From contig OZ007507.1 of NCBI GenBank assembly GCA_963931865.1, forward strand, positions 13,681,950-13,745,949: 64,000 nt of DNA, given 5' to 3'. The notes under the pieces are model-generated. The model saw nothing but the letters and a program-made list of their open reading frames with translations. It was not told the DNA's origin and did not search any database. Positions 19,134 to 29,800 of this stretch are shown here, piece by piece. This stretch comes from Axinella damicornis (taxonomy: Eukaryota; Porifera; Demospongiae; Axinellida; Axinellidae). The position numbers and the translations under genes are program-made. The number at the start of each line of letters is the position of its first letter. The first letter of the stretch is position 1.

Positions 19134-20946
19134 ATGGCAGGAGTCACTCTGGATGAGTTGTTGGAGGAGGTGGGTATATCTCCCCTCCAGCTGGACAAAG
19201 CCTGCACCAACGAGTACCTCCAAGATATAGCCCTGTTCCTGGAATCATGGCGAACAGTGGCCCCCCACCTGGGGCTCTCCGAGATTCAGGTAGAGGAAGT
19301 CGAAAGTGATGGAAAAGCAGAGAAGGAAAAAAGACAAAAGATTCTTGAATCTTGGAAGGCCAAGTTTGCCTTCAAAGCAACATACATTGTGCTGGTCAAA
19401 GCACTTCTAAAGATTAGCAGGGCTGACCAGGCCGAGCGTGTGTGCCGTCTGCTGCGGCCAAAAGAAGGTACCTTTTATGCATAATATATAGTCTAGTGGG
19501 CTAGCCCCTTGAATTTTCCCCGGGCAGCACGGATCGACTCACTTGACTGCGTGGGGAAATGAGGGTCTAGAAATTTTGGACCACTTTACTCTATAGTCGA
19601 AGAAATTCAGCAGATCCAATCAGATTGTAGCTGCAAGTCACGTGATCTTTCATTGAAGACTGACTGAAGTCACGTGTCATGGTTTGCTGCTCTCCAGCAC
19701 TGCAAACAGACAAAAATACAAGCAGCGAGCGATGTTAGTGGGCCAGACTCGACTGACTGCAGTCATACTAATTGTATAACGTGTGACTTCAGCTTAACTG
19801 TGCAGTTACTCTACCAGATCCAGCAAAGGATTATTGCATGATATGCAACCCAACGTCGGTTAACCGGTGAAGGGTTAAACTTAAAGTGCACCTTTATGTT
19901 TGTTTGTTTTTTGGCAGTGGCATGCATGCAGCTGCAGAGTGTCATATGTTATTGCAATTTGCACCGTCTGGGTGTATTGATATAGCTATAGGCAAATGTT
20001 CATGTGTAATAAGAAAAGTATTCTGCTATGCAAGTCCACTGGCTTTACTGAGGATAGTATTATGTACTGTTGAATTTGAGGTCACTTGAGTATGTGAAAA
20101 CCTTTAGTTTCCTCCAAATGGTGGCTAACTGAAATAGTAACTTCTAGCCACTAATTGTATATGAGACGCCAACAGTTTATACTGTAACAATGGATTTTGC
20201 GACCTACAATTATTAGCTATAGATGGATGTGCTTTGGTATCCTAGATAAGCAAGGGAACTTTAAAATTTATGTGACGTGGGCAGGATGTGGATCAAATTA
20301 TTTCAGTGCTCACAACTTTGCTGCCAGGGTGAGTTTCAGCACAGTGATCACTACAGCGATAACAACAGTGCTGTCAGAATATTCATAGGCTAGCTATATA
20401 TATATCTACCTGTCAGCTGAATGATAATCCGTCATAATATTGAATCTTCATGCAGCACCAGCTGACTCTCCACAAAAGCCATTGCATAATGATGGGTCTA
20501 GTGCCCTTCTACGTCGTAAGTTGGCTGTTAACATCGATCATGCAAGCTCTGTCACCAGGGATCGAGTTGGTTGGGAGGGCATACCCCGCCTCCCAGGCTT
20601 GTAACTACATTGCCTACACCGTATGTAAATGTAGCGGAGGGAACACAGACAGCAAGTCCATTGAAAGAGGATTCCTGGAAACCAATGTGCTGTGCTCTCA
20701 GCACCCATCTACCTTAAGCACATGTACTCCCACACCTCACACACCCACACCCTCACACCCCGACACAAACAGATGTACATATCCATACTTAGACAAATGC
20801 ACTTAGACTAACTATGCATACTGCTGCACATCATAAGGAACAGTTAATTGCAATGGTCCTTTATCTCCGTGTGAGGTTATTTATTCAAACTTAATACACA
20901 GTTTTCGCTTGCAGTTATAGTTGTGCTCCTTCAGAGCTGCTTTTAG
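19134..20946 (+). CDS. Death-domain protein, small (exons 2-3 tentative)
   Basis: Exon 1, 19134-19467, starts in a good context (caaccATGgca) and encodes 111 residues. ELLEEVGISPLQLD is followed by FLESWRTVAPHLGLSEIQVEEVES, KILESWKAKFAFKATYIVLV and ALLKISRADQAERVCRLLRP. The W..VA..LGLS..(I/V)..VE, then W......AT...L...L..I....QAE, matches the six-helix death-domain pattern, so it probably mediates homotypic adaptor contacts in apoptosis or innate signalling. Exon 2, 20456-20515 (APADSPQKPLHNDGSSALLR), keeps phase 1-1. A short last exon, 20915-20946 (LIVVLLQSCF then TAG), would give 141 residues in frame. Exon 1 is well supported; exon 2 is moderate and exon 3 weak. An unspliced read-through to a stop near 20603 is an alternative. 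Confidence 0.55.
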
Positions 20947-21480
20947 TACTGTTAGGGTGTACCAAACATATATATAGGAGGCACCAGACATAATGACTAT
21001 GACCGGATGATCGAAGGCCGATCTCACTAGCTGGTTTGCACTGACAGGCCACTGGCACCAGTGACCACAACACTCAAACTCTGTTTGACCTCTGACACTT
21101 CACTTGCAGTTTGACTGTATGATTTGTAGCTTCCAGGGCAGGTAGCTAGCTTACGACTGGGAGCAACTGCATAAGGCTACATGTATACATCAACTGGAGA
21201 ACTTGGCATGCAATGCGAGCACACATTCCATCATGAAACACCAGGCTGCACTGTTGCTGGCCTACCTCAACCACATGGATGCCGGAACACAGTCAACAGT
21301 GCAATTGGCAGCCAAAGTTCCTTTCATGGTTTCTGGAAAGATCATGAGGTCAAAGTTTGACATAATTAGCTATCTTAGCTACATGCAGGGAGCATTCTCC
21401 ATGCATAATCATTACACTCCTGGTAGGGGAAAATTGTGCCGCGTAATGTAATGTAATCTAAATAATTAAATTTACACCGT
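20947..21480. other. Spacer with an unassigned 82-codon ORF
   Basis: A plus-strand ORF at 21203-21451 (starts MACNASTHSIMKHQAALLLA) is open but resembles nothing I recognise. The rest shows no feature. I would not call it a gene without transcript support. Confidence 0.25.
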
Positions 21481-21481
21481 A

Positions 21482-21909
21482 CCTTATGAATGGCCTACAA
21501 AGAATCTACCTACACCATCGTGATCGCTATCATGGAGTAACCCAAGAGTACAATTTTTGTGCTGAAACACACCTTGGTGGTGGAGATACAAGAGCTTTTG
21601 TCGTGCCGTGGCCGCCATGGGTCGACTCGGAGCGCTCTCTTCGACTTTCGTAGCCAGTACAGCTCTCGAGCTCACGAAAGGCCCACAAAGGTTCTGACCA
21701 CACGGTCGTGATCGCTGTCGTTCACTGACGCTTACGTGCACAAACTCACCGTGCTGGTGAAGTTGTGAGCGCTGTAACAATTTCTTGTCTTCCCTTTGGC
21801 AGCCCGATGATTGCTAGCGACTGATTCAGCGTGTTTGCCACGTGGCATGTGCGTTAATTGGAACAAATTACAAGCTTGCGCTACGCGAGTCGGAACCGGG
21901 GTTGCAACG
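21482..21909 (-). repeat. Array-type repeat unit, inverted orientation
   Basis: A reverse-orientation long-type unit of the family arrayed at 26887-32890. It shows both modules, including ATGGCGGCC...CACCAAG/GTGTG and GCCACGTGGC. It is interrupted at GTTGCAACG by the foldback element 21910-24383. Its remaining end, GGCTACCAGGAGTGCGGTTG, resumes at 24393. Confidence 0.8.
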
Positions 21910-22702
21910 GTCGTGTAGACTTGGGCGTAAAATGGCAAATATTGCCTTTGTGCATAAAGGGAAAATTTTACACCATGGCTATCGTTATGTACATAACGAC
22001 AGCATTTTACGCCATAGTGTTTGGCGTAAAATCCCCTTGTGAAATGGCGTGACCACTTTATACAATGTTGCATATACATAAAGGGAGAATTTTACGCCAA
22101 TGAACTAAACGAATGGGGTTACCCCTAATGGACCTAATTGACAGGGCTCACCCCATCCAGGTTCATGGTACCAACGGCGTAAAATTGTCCCTTTATGTGG
22201 CATAAGTTGCTTATACATAAAGGGAAAATTTTACGCCAATGAACTAACGAACGGAGTTACCCCTGACAGACAGGGTTCACCCCATCCAGGTTAATGGTAC
22301 TATACAGGTGGAGAGGGCTAGTCCAACAGGGTCTGACGGACTTAATTGATAGGGTTAACCCATCCGCAGGTCATGTGGAATTTCAAGAATATATAATAAT
22401 AAAGTGATCGGGATTATGTGTGCATGGTGGTATCATGTAGAGACTTCGGTGCAAGAGAAGGAAGAGTTATGACATGTATGCCTTTTATGCGAATTTTACG
22501 CCAAGGTTGTCACTATGTATATACATGACGACGTACAGCATTTGGGGCCCTGCTAACTTCCCTAGCCTAGAAATGCCACTGACACACAGCTCAGTAAATC
22601 AGGCCCATACTGAGAGCAGAGAATCCAGCCCTCCCCCCAAAAGGGAAAAGAGCATGTATATAGCAAAAAGTGTACCAGAATCCAGACGCACGTAAGAATG
22701 TT

Positions 22703-23404
22703 CAGTGGCGGATCTAGAAATTTAGAAAGGGTGGTTCGGTTGGCATACACTGTCACAGCGCACCGCCGAAGGCGGTGCGCAGAGCAGCGAAGCGGCGATC
22801 AGTCCGCGCGAAGCGTGGAAAAAAAATTTGCGTGTTCTTTTTAGCGATCAGGAAGCGCTCTCGTAGCATCTCTGTGCATTCTGGACACGTTCCCAGACGC
22901 AATGAAGATTGACTAAATAACCAGTAAGTAATCGATGTGTGGGGCTCATTAAACTCAAAGCCGGCCTAGCCGGCCGCCGGGTTCGCTAGTTAGCTAGTAG
23001 CTAGCTAAAGCTACTCTCTAGACTTATCTTAGGTACAGATGACTCACCAGTTGATGCCGCCCTATAGGCCTTTTGGTGAATGTCCATAGATCAAGGCTTT
23101 GTTGACCTGTACTCTTACGTTTCGCCATCTCTCAGACTACTCTAGCTGCATTGCTGCTGCACTGCACGTGGCTATTCTCGTCCCCGGCGCGGCCGGAGAT
23201 TAATCCCCAGCCCAGCCACGTGCTTTTTCACGCACGCGCGCGCACATTTTCCTGAGCTGAGTACGGGACTATATAGCTGGCTCGCGCCCCCTACGTTGCC
23301 GGCATGCCGCACACGGCTATAGCTCGGTCGAGCGGCTTTTTTTTTTTCTTTTTTTTCTGGGTAGTTCGACCGAACGCAACGAACTACCCCTGGATCCGCC
23401 AGTG
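22703..23404. mobile_element. CAGTGGCGGAT-ended element with 5-bp target duplication
   Basis: A 702-bp element with ends CAGTGGCGGATCTAG and GGATCCGCCAGTG and a direct flanking repeat atgtt (22698-22702, 23405-23409). It shares long blocks with 24432-24737 (GCGAAGCGGCGATCAGTCCG; AGGAAGCGCTCTCGTAGCAT). It has no transposase ORF, so it is non-autonomous. The CAG...CTG termini with 5-bp duplication would fit the hAT5-type group (inference). Confidence 0.75.
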
Positions 23405-23739
23405 ATGTTGAAGTTTTGTATGACGATGGGAAGTGGTAGCTACCGGGGATGGTTGGACTCGTTCAACTTGAGGTGGGTTGTCAAGTTTCAGGACGACAAT
23501 GAGACAGCCGAGGTTTTGTTTCAAGACAAGGACGTTAGACTCTATAACAGTATTTTTTTCATATACTTATATAATATACGTTATGCTATCCTTCAAATGA
23601 ACCCATAATCATGAAGCCTACATCATCGTCGTAATTTGAAATTGTCATTTGTGACCAATGTTGACCGCCAAATCTCATCGATCAGATTTTTTTCCCCCCA
23701 TCCCTGCAATTAACTTTCCATCATGAGCCTGAAGAGGGT

Positions 23740-23855
23740 TAGTCTCGGTCCCAGACCCAACCAACCCCAGCACGGATCGCTTTTAGTATTCCGCGCGTTA
23801 TACTGTAAGCGATACTTGTAAATTTTTTTGGATAAACGGTCTGGGAACGAGACTA
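23740..23855. mobile_element. TAGTCTCG-subfamily MITE with 9-bp target duplication
   Basis: The ends are TAGTCTCGGTCCCAGACCC and GTCTGGGAACGAGACTA. Flanks are gaagagggt (23731-23739) and ggagagggt (23856-23864), 8 of 9 identical. It is inserted into the centre of the larger foldback element. Confidence 0.75.
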
Positions 23856-24431
23856 GGAGAGGGTGAGCCCTGTCAATAAGGTCCGTCAGGGGTAACCCCA
23901 TTCGTTTAGTTCAATGGCGTAAAATTTTCCCTTTATGTGTAAGCAACTTATGCCGCATAAAGGGACAATTTTACGCCGTTGGTACCATGAACCTGGATGG
24001 GGTGAACCCTGTCAATTAGGTCCATTAGGGGTAACCCCATTCATTTAGAACATTGGCGTAAAATTTTCCCTTTATGTATAAGCAACTTATGCCACATAAA
24101 GGGACAATTTTACGCCGTTGGTACCATGAACCTGGATGGGTTGAGCCCTGTCAATTAGGTCCATTAGGGGTAACCCCATTTGTTTAGTTCATTGGCGTAA
24201 AATTCTCCCTTTATGTATACGCGATATTGTATGAAGTGGTCACACCACTTCACAAGGGGATTTTACGCCAAACCCCATGGCGTAAAATGCTGTCGTTATG
24301 TACATAACGACAGCCATGGCGTAAAATTTTCCCTTTATGCACAAAGGCAATAATTGCCATTTACGCCAAAGTATGTACCACCGGTTGTAACGGCTACCAG
24401 GAGTGCGGTTGACCCTCGATACAAGATTTTA

Positions 24432-24737
24432 CAGTGGCGGATGTAGAAATTTTGAAAGGGGGGTTCAGCAGGTTGGTTGGCACATGCACAGCCGCGAAGC
24501 GGCGATCAGTCCGCGCAAAGCGCGGAAAAATTTATTACGTGTTCTTTTTAGATATCAGGAAGCGCTCTCGTAGCATCTCTACGCATTCTGGACACGTTCC
24601 CAGACGCAAAGAAGATTGACTAAGTAACCAGTAAGTATCGATGTGTGGGGGATACCAACCACAGCTACAATAATGCAAGTACAAGGGTCAAAAGGGGGGT
24701 TCGCTCGCACCCCTGCACCCCTAGATATCCGCCACTG
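24432..24737. mobile_element. CAGTGGCGGAT-ended element, short copy, 5-bp target duplication
   Basis: A 306-bp copy of the same family as 22703-23404, with perfect direct flanks tttta (24427-24431, 24738-24742). Ends are CAGTGGCGGATGTAG and GATATCCGCCACTG. A second copy with a different 5-bp duplication confirms the duplication length. Confidence 0.8.
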
Positions 24738-24743
24738 TTTTAA

Positions 24744-25167
24744 CGTGTGTGTGTGTGTGTGTGTGTGTGTGATTGACGGAAGTGGGAAGTTCGTGGGGCG
24801 GGACTAGACTATAGTGACGTGCCTTCGTACTTTAATTTATTTACTGAACCTCGAACTCCACGAAGAATGTTCGAGAACATTGGGATGGAATCCAGCTGGC
24901 GGATGCATGCAATCGGGGAGCAGCAGTCGAAGCGGACGCGATCAGGAGCAGCAGCTGAAGTGCGCGGACGCAAGCGACGAGCAGCAGCTGAAGCGGACGC
25001 AATCGGGGGGGGGGGGGGGGGGGGGGGGAAGCGGACGCAATCGTGAAGCAGCAGCTCTGCACACAGAGCTGTCCGGCGCCGGATATAATACTCATGGTAG
25101 GCGAACGAGGGGGAAGTAGCTGAGCGAGCGAAGCTACGCTACTTGTAATAATTATTTATAGATAGAC

Positions 25168-25209
<42 letters not shown>

Positions 25210-25210
25210 A
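24744..25210. repeat. GT, GAAGCGGACG and GATA tandem repeats
   Basis: (GT)n lies at about 24746-24770. Imperfect repeats of GAAGCGGACGCAATCG with GAGCAGCAGCT, broken by poly-G, lie at 24930-25060. (GATA)n lies at about 25159-25208. ORFs over this stretch are low-complexity artefacts. Confidence 0.8.
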
Positions 25211-25226
25211 TGTTAATTTTCAGCAG

Positions 25227-25463
25227 GAAATGTCCCATCAGCATAATGCTGCAATACGATTACCTAACTGCCCATCATATGGAAGCCAGAGTACTAGTCT
25301 GCAAGCTGAGTTGGAGAGGATGCCTTTCATTTTAGACAGGAAGTGTCCCTCCAGCCATGTGGTTGGCTGGTCTGCCAGGGAGTCCTGCAATATTCACAGT
25401 GACGTCTCTGTGGCTGCTAAAATAGGGACTGCGTATACTGTTCGAGTTTATGGAGTGTTATAG
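25227..25463 (+). pseudogene. Possible orphan FN3-like exon
   Basis: After the acceptor ttttcagcag an open frame runs to TAG at 25461-25463. Its end (ESCNIHSDVSVAAKIGTAYTV) resembles the end of the receptor's second FN3 exon (ESC ... LSVSSAAADYTVSV). No matching donor or neighbouring exon is visible, so a decayed exon of a receptor paralogue is the likeliest reading. Confidence 0.3.
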
Positions 25464-26886
25464 CAATGAATATATTTTGGACTGAAACCCATCCAAATCG
25501 TATACAGCTATAAATTATAAGCAAACGTTTAAACTTGGAGTGGATGCTCTTGTAGCTAGCTAGTATATATATTATGGATCTATCTCCCCACCACAGGACT
25601 CCAGGCTCATATGCATGCCTCATCAGCTGGAGTACTATATATATACTCACATCAAGTGATGAGGGTGTTTTCTACAACAGGTGGTTGCTAAGGACTTAGT
25701 TCCACTGCAGCAAGGCAGTGTCCGGGCACTCCCATGCAGGTTTCATAGCTAGCTACTAGATCACTATCATCATAATAACTGAACTCAAAAAAGTAGCAGC
25801 TGTATGAACATTACACCACTGCATCAGCTTCATTACTGTATATATAGAGAGGAGAGACATCAATGAATGTACGTTGAGTGATGTAAGAAGAATTTAGTCA
25901 AGGTAATGTAGGGAAAATGGGTCGATACTAGAATTAAATTGGAATACCAACCAGAACAGAAGTATGTGAATAGGAACATCTTTTAGACTGTTTGCAGTTG
26001 ATTAGGAAGTGACCTGTGCAGAAACCTCCCAACAGAATTTTTCAATCCACTAGCTAGCTACTTGGTCTAAAACATTGTTGTCTCATTCCTGCCAATCTTG
26101 AAAGAAGAACATGATCTCGATCTGGTACCATACCCTAAAGTTCAGAAAACCATGCTGACGTTTAAATTAATTAAAGCATTTTAGGTAGCTAGATCATTTC
26201 CAGGGCATAGCTATACAAAAGTGTACACATTGATAGCCATACATGTACACTACAAAGGATACTCATCACTAGAGGTCAGAGGTCAGCAGGAATTGTCCAC
26301 ATCTTCCTGTCTGCTCAGGGGAATATTGGCATGAGTTACTAGCTGAAGGATTGTAGCTAAAGCAATTGAGGTTCTGCAAGCAGCAGTTATGATCCATTGT
26401 AATAGTGTATAACAGGGTTCATGTTTCGTATTAGCACCTTGCTATTTCATGTACCCTTTACGAAATGCATAAAATTGTAATAAAAAAAAGTTGGTGTAAC
26501 AGAGATCATATTCTTGATGCACGCTGGACCCTATAGCTGATAGTAGGCTTGAGCTAATAATTATAGCGGAATAATAATTGGAATAATTGGTTGCTAGGAA
26601 TAATGCGAGACTAATCGGTCACATACATGTATATGATGTCAAAATATTGCAAACGCCAGCAAAACACCCTTCAGGACTTCATAGAAGCATCACTGATGCT
26701 CCAATATAACAATAGGCATTGATGCTGTATGAACTGTCAATAATGTTGTTCCCAGACGTATACATGTAATAGACATTAATTTTGTTTGATGGTTTTAACA
26801 TTTAGGCCAACATTTGCTGAATACTAGTTTCTCATCAACCGCCCGCTTGGTTTTTCTTGAAGTTTGAATTTTTTTCATTATTCATC
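25464..26886. other. Spacer without supported gene
   Basis: A/T-rich sequence with several TAGCTAGC short repeats. A block at 26000-26036 (gattaggaagtgacctgtg...) recurs at about 35536-35572. A block at about 26812-26886 is the inverted copy of about 34022-34106. No exon is supported. Confidence 0.5.
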
Positions 26887-29800
26887 GAGGGGCAACCGCA
26901 CTCCTGGTAGCAGCCGATGCAACCGGTTGCAACTCGCTGGTAGCGCATTCTAGGTATTGCAACTCACAACTGTCAGTACGGTGAGTTATGGCGTCATTGA
27001 ACGACAGCGATCACGGCCGTGTGGTCTGAATCTTCGTGTGCCTTTCCTAAAAACGCTCATATCTTCACCACCAAGGTGAGTTTCAACGCCAACTTTTTAC
27101 ATTCAGGTCAGTGCATGATAGTGATCACGGCGGTGTAGTCAGAATTTCTGTAGGCCAAGCCAAAGTACTCAAACATTATTTAATATGTTTATTTCTGCTT
27201 TGTTGACGAGGGGCAACCGCACTCCTGGTAGCAGCCGATGCAACCGGTTGCAACTCGCTGGTAGCGCAAGCTAGGTATTGCAACTCACAACTGCCAGCAC
27301 GGTGAGTTATGGCGTCAGTGAACGACAGCGATCGCGGCCGTGTGGTCTGAATCTTCGTGTGCATTTCCTAAAAACGCCCCAGGCTCATATCTCCACCACC
27401 AAGGTGAGTTTCAACACCAACTTTTTACATTCAGGTCAGTGCATGATAGTGATCACGGTGGTGTAGTCAGAATTTCTGTAGGCCAAGCCTAAGTACTCAA
27501 ACATTATTTAATATGTTTATTTCTGCTTTGTTGACGAGGGGCAACCGCACTCCTGGTAGCCGCGATGCAACCGGTTGCACTCGCTGGGTGGTCATAGTCT
27601 TTGTGGCAATGAAACTTTGAAAGTTGAAGAGAGCACTCAGGCAATGGCGGCTGAAGGGAAGACAAAAGCACTCACAACTCCACTACCAAGGTGAATTTCA
27701 GCAACAAAATTGTACGGTTGGGTCACTGCACGATAGTGATCATGAACATTTAGTCAGAACCTTTGTAGGTCCTTCCTGTGGGCTGGGAGGTTTTTTATTT
27801 GTTTATATTTGCTTTATTAGCGAGGGGCAACCGCACTCCTGGTAGCCGCGATGCAACCGGTTGCAACTTACTGGGTGGTCATAGTCTTTGTGGCAATGAA
27901 ACTGAAAGTTGAAGAGAGCGCTCGAGCAATGGCGGCTGAAGGGAAGACAAAAGCACTCACCTCCACGACCAAGATGAATTTCAGCAACAAAATTGTACGG
28001 TTGGGTCACTGCACGATAGTGATCATGAAGATTTAGTCAGAACTTGTGTAGGTCCTTCCTGCGGGCTGGGAGGTTTTTTATTTGTTTATATTTGCATTAT
28101 TAGCGAGGGGCAACCGCACTCCTGGTAGCCGTTTCAACTCCGCGGTTGCCTCGCAGTAGCGCAAGCTAATTATTGCAATTCGTTCCAATTAACGCACATG
28201 CCACGTGGCAACCACGTTCAGTCGAACGCTAGCAATGGCGACCAAAGGGAAGACACGAAATTATAACAGCACTTACAACCTTGCCAGCACGGTGAGTTTC
28301 GGTATGTAACCGTCAGTGAACAACAGCGATTACGGCTGTGTGGTCAGAATCTTTGTGGGCCCTTCGTATGACTGTACTGGCAACCAACGTCGAAGAGAAC
28401 GATCGAGCAATGGCGGCCGACGGCACGACAAAAGCGATTGTATCTCCATCACCAAGGTGAGTTTCGCCACAATTATTGTGTGGTTGTGTCACTGCATGAT
28501 AGCGATCACGATGGTGTAGTCAGAATCTCTTTAGACCTTTCCTGCGTGCTGTGAGGTTTGATTATTTAATTATTTAGATTATTTAGATTAATTATTTACG
28601 CGGCACAATTTTTCCTATACCAGGAGTGTAACGAGGGGCGACCGCACTCCTGGTAGCCGCGATGCAACCGTTGCAACTCCCTGGGTGGTCATAGTCTTTG
28701 TGGCAATGAAACTTTGAAAGTTGAAGAGAGCGCTCGAGCAATGGCGGCTGAAGGGAAGACAAAAGCAGCCACAACTCCACTACCAAGATGAATTTCAGCA
28801 ACACAATTGTATGGTTGGGTCAATGCACGATAGTGATCATGAAGATTTAGTCAGAACCTTTGTAGGTCCTTCCTGCGGGCTGGGAGGTTTTTTATTTGTT
28901 TATATTTGCATTATTAGCGAGGGGCAACCGCACTCCTGGTAGCCGCGATGCAACCGGTTGCAACTCGCTGGGTGGCCATATATAGTCTTTGTGGCAATGA
29001 AACTTTGAAAGTTGAAGAGAGCGCTCAAGCAATGGAGCTGAAGGGAAGACAAAAGCACTCGCAACTCGACTACCAAGATGAATTTCAGCAACAAAATTGT
29101 ACGGTTGGGTAACTACACGATAGTGATCATGAAGATTTAGTCAGAACCTTTGTAGGTCCTTCCTGCGGGCTGGGAGGTTTTTTATTTGTTTATATTTGCA
29201 TTATTAGCGAGGGGCGACCGCACTCCTGGTAGCCGCGATGCAACCGGTTGCAACTCGCTGTGTGGTCATAGTCTTTGTGGCAATGAAACTTTGAAAGTTG
29301 AAGAGAGCGCTCGAGCAATGGCGGCTGAAGGGAAGACAAAAGCACTCACAACTCCACTACCAAGATGAATTTCAGCAACAAAATTGTACGGTTGGGTCAC
29401 TGCACGATAGTGATCATGAAGATTTAGTCAGAACCTTTGTAGGTCCTTCCTGCGTGCTGGGAGGTTTTTTATTTGTTTATATTTGCTTTATTAGTTATTA
29501 GCGAGGGGCAACCGCACTCCTGGTAGCCGCGATGCAACCAGTTGCAACTCGCTGGGTGGTCATAGTCTTTGTGGCAATGAAACTGAAAGTTGAAGAGAGC
29601 GCTCATGCAATGGCGGCTGAAGGGAAGACAAAAGCACTCACAACTCCACTACCAAGATGAATTTCAGCAACAAAATTGTACGGTTGGGTCACTGCACGAT
29701 AGTGATCATGAAGATTTAGTCAGAAACTTTGTAGGTCCTTCCTGCGGGCTGGGAGGTTTTTTATTTGTTTATATTTGCTTTATTAGCGAGGGGCAACCGC

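Larger units (their letters stand above)
21910..24383. mobile_element. Foldback element, about 500-bp inverted arms, 9-bp target duplication
   Basis: The arms (about 21923-22510 and 23870-24373) are inverted copies built from repeated GGCGTAAAATTTTCCCTTTA modules and a CAGGTTCATGGTACC module. It is flanked by gttgcaacg (21901-21909) and gttgtaacg (24384-24392), and the sequence on either side joins into one continuous repeat unit. So this is an insertion with a 9-bp duplication, typical of Mutator-like elements. No transposase is visible. The right arm has an extra subrepeat of about 175 bp. The unique centre holds two further insertions (22703-23404, 23740-23855). Confidence 0.8.

Noticed and set aside
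20450..20806. 118-codon ORF with Pro/Thr-rich tail
   Set aside because: Frame differs from the phase-consistent death-domain exon 20456-20515; the tail is a CACACCC low-complexity stretch.
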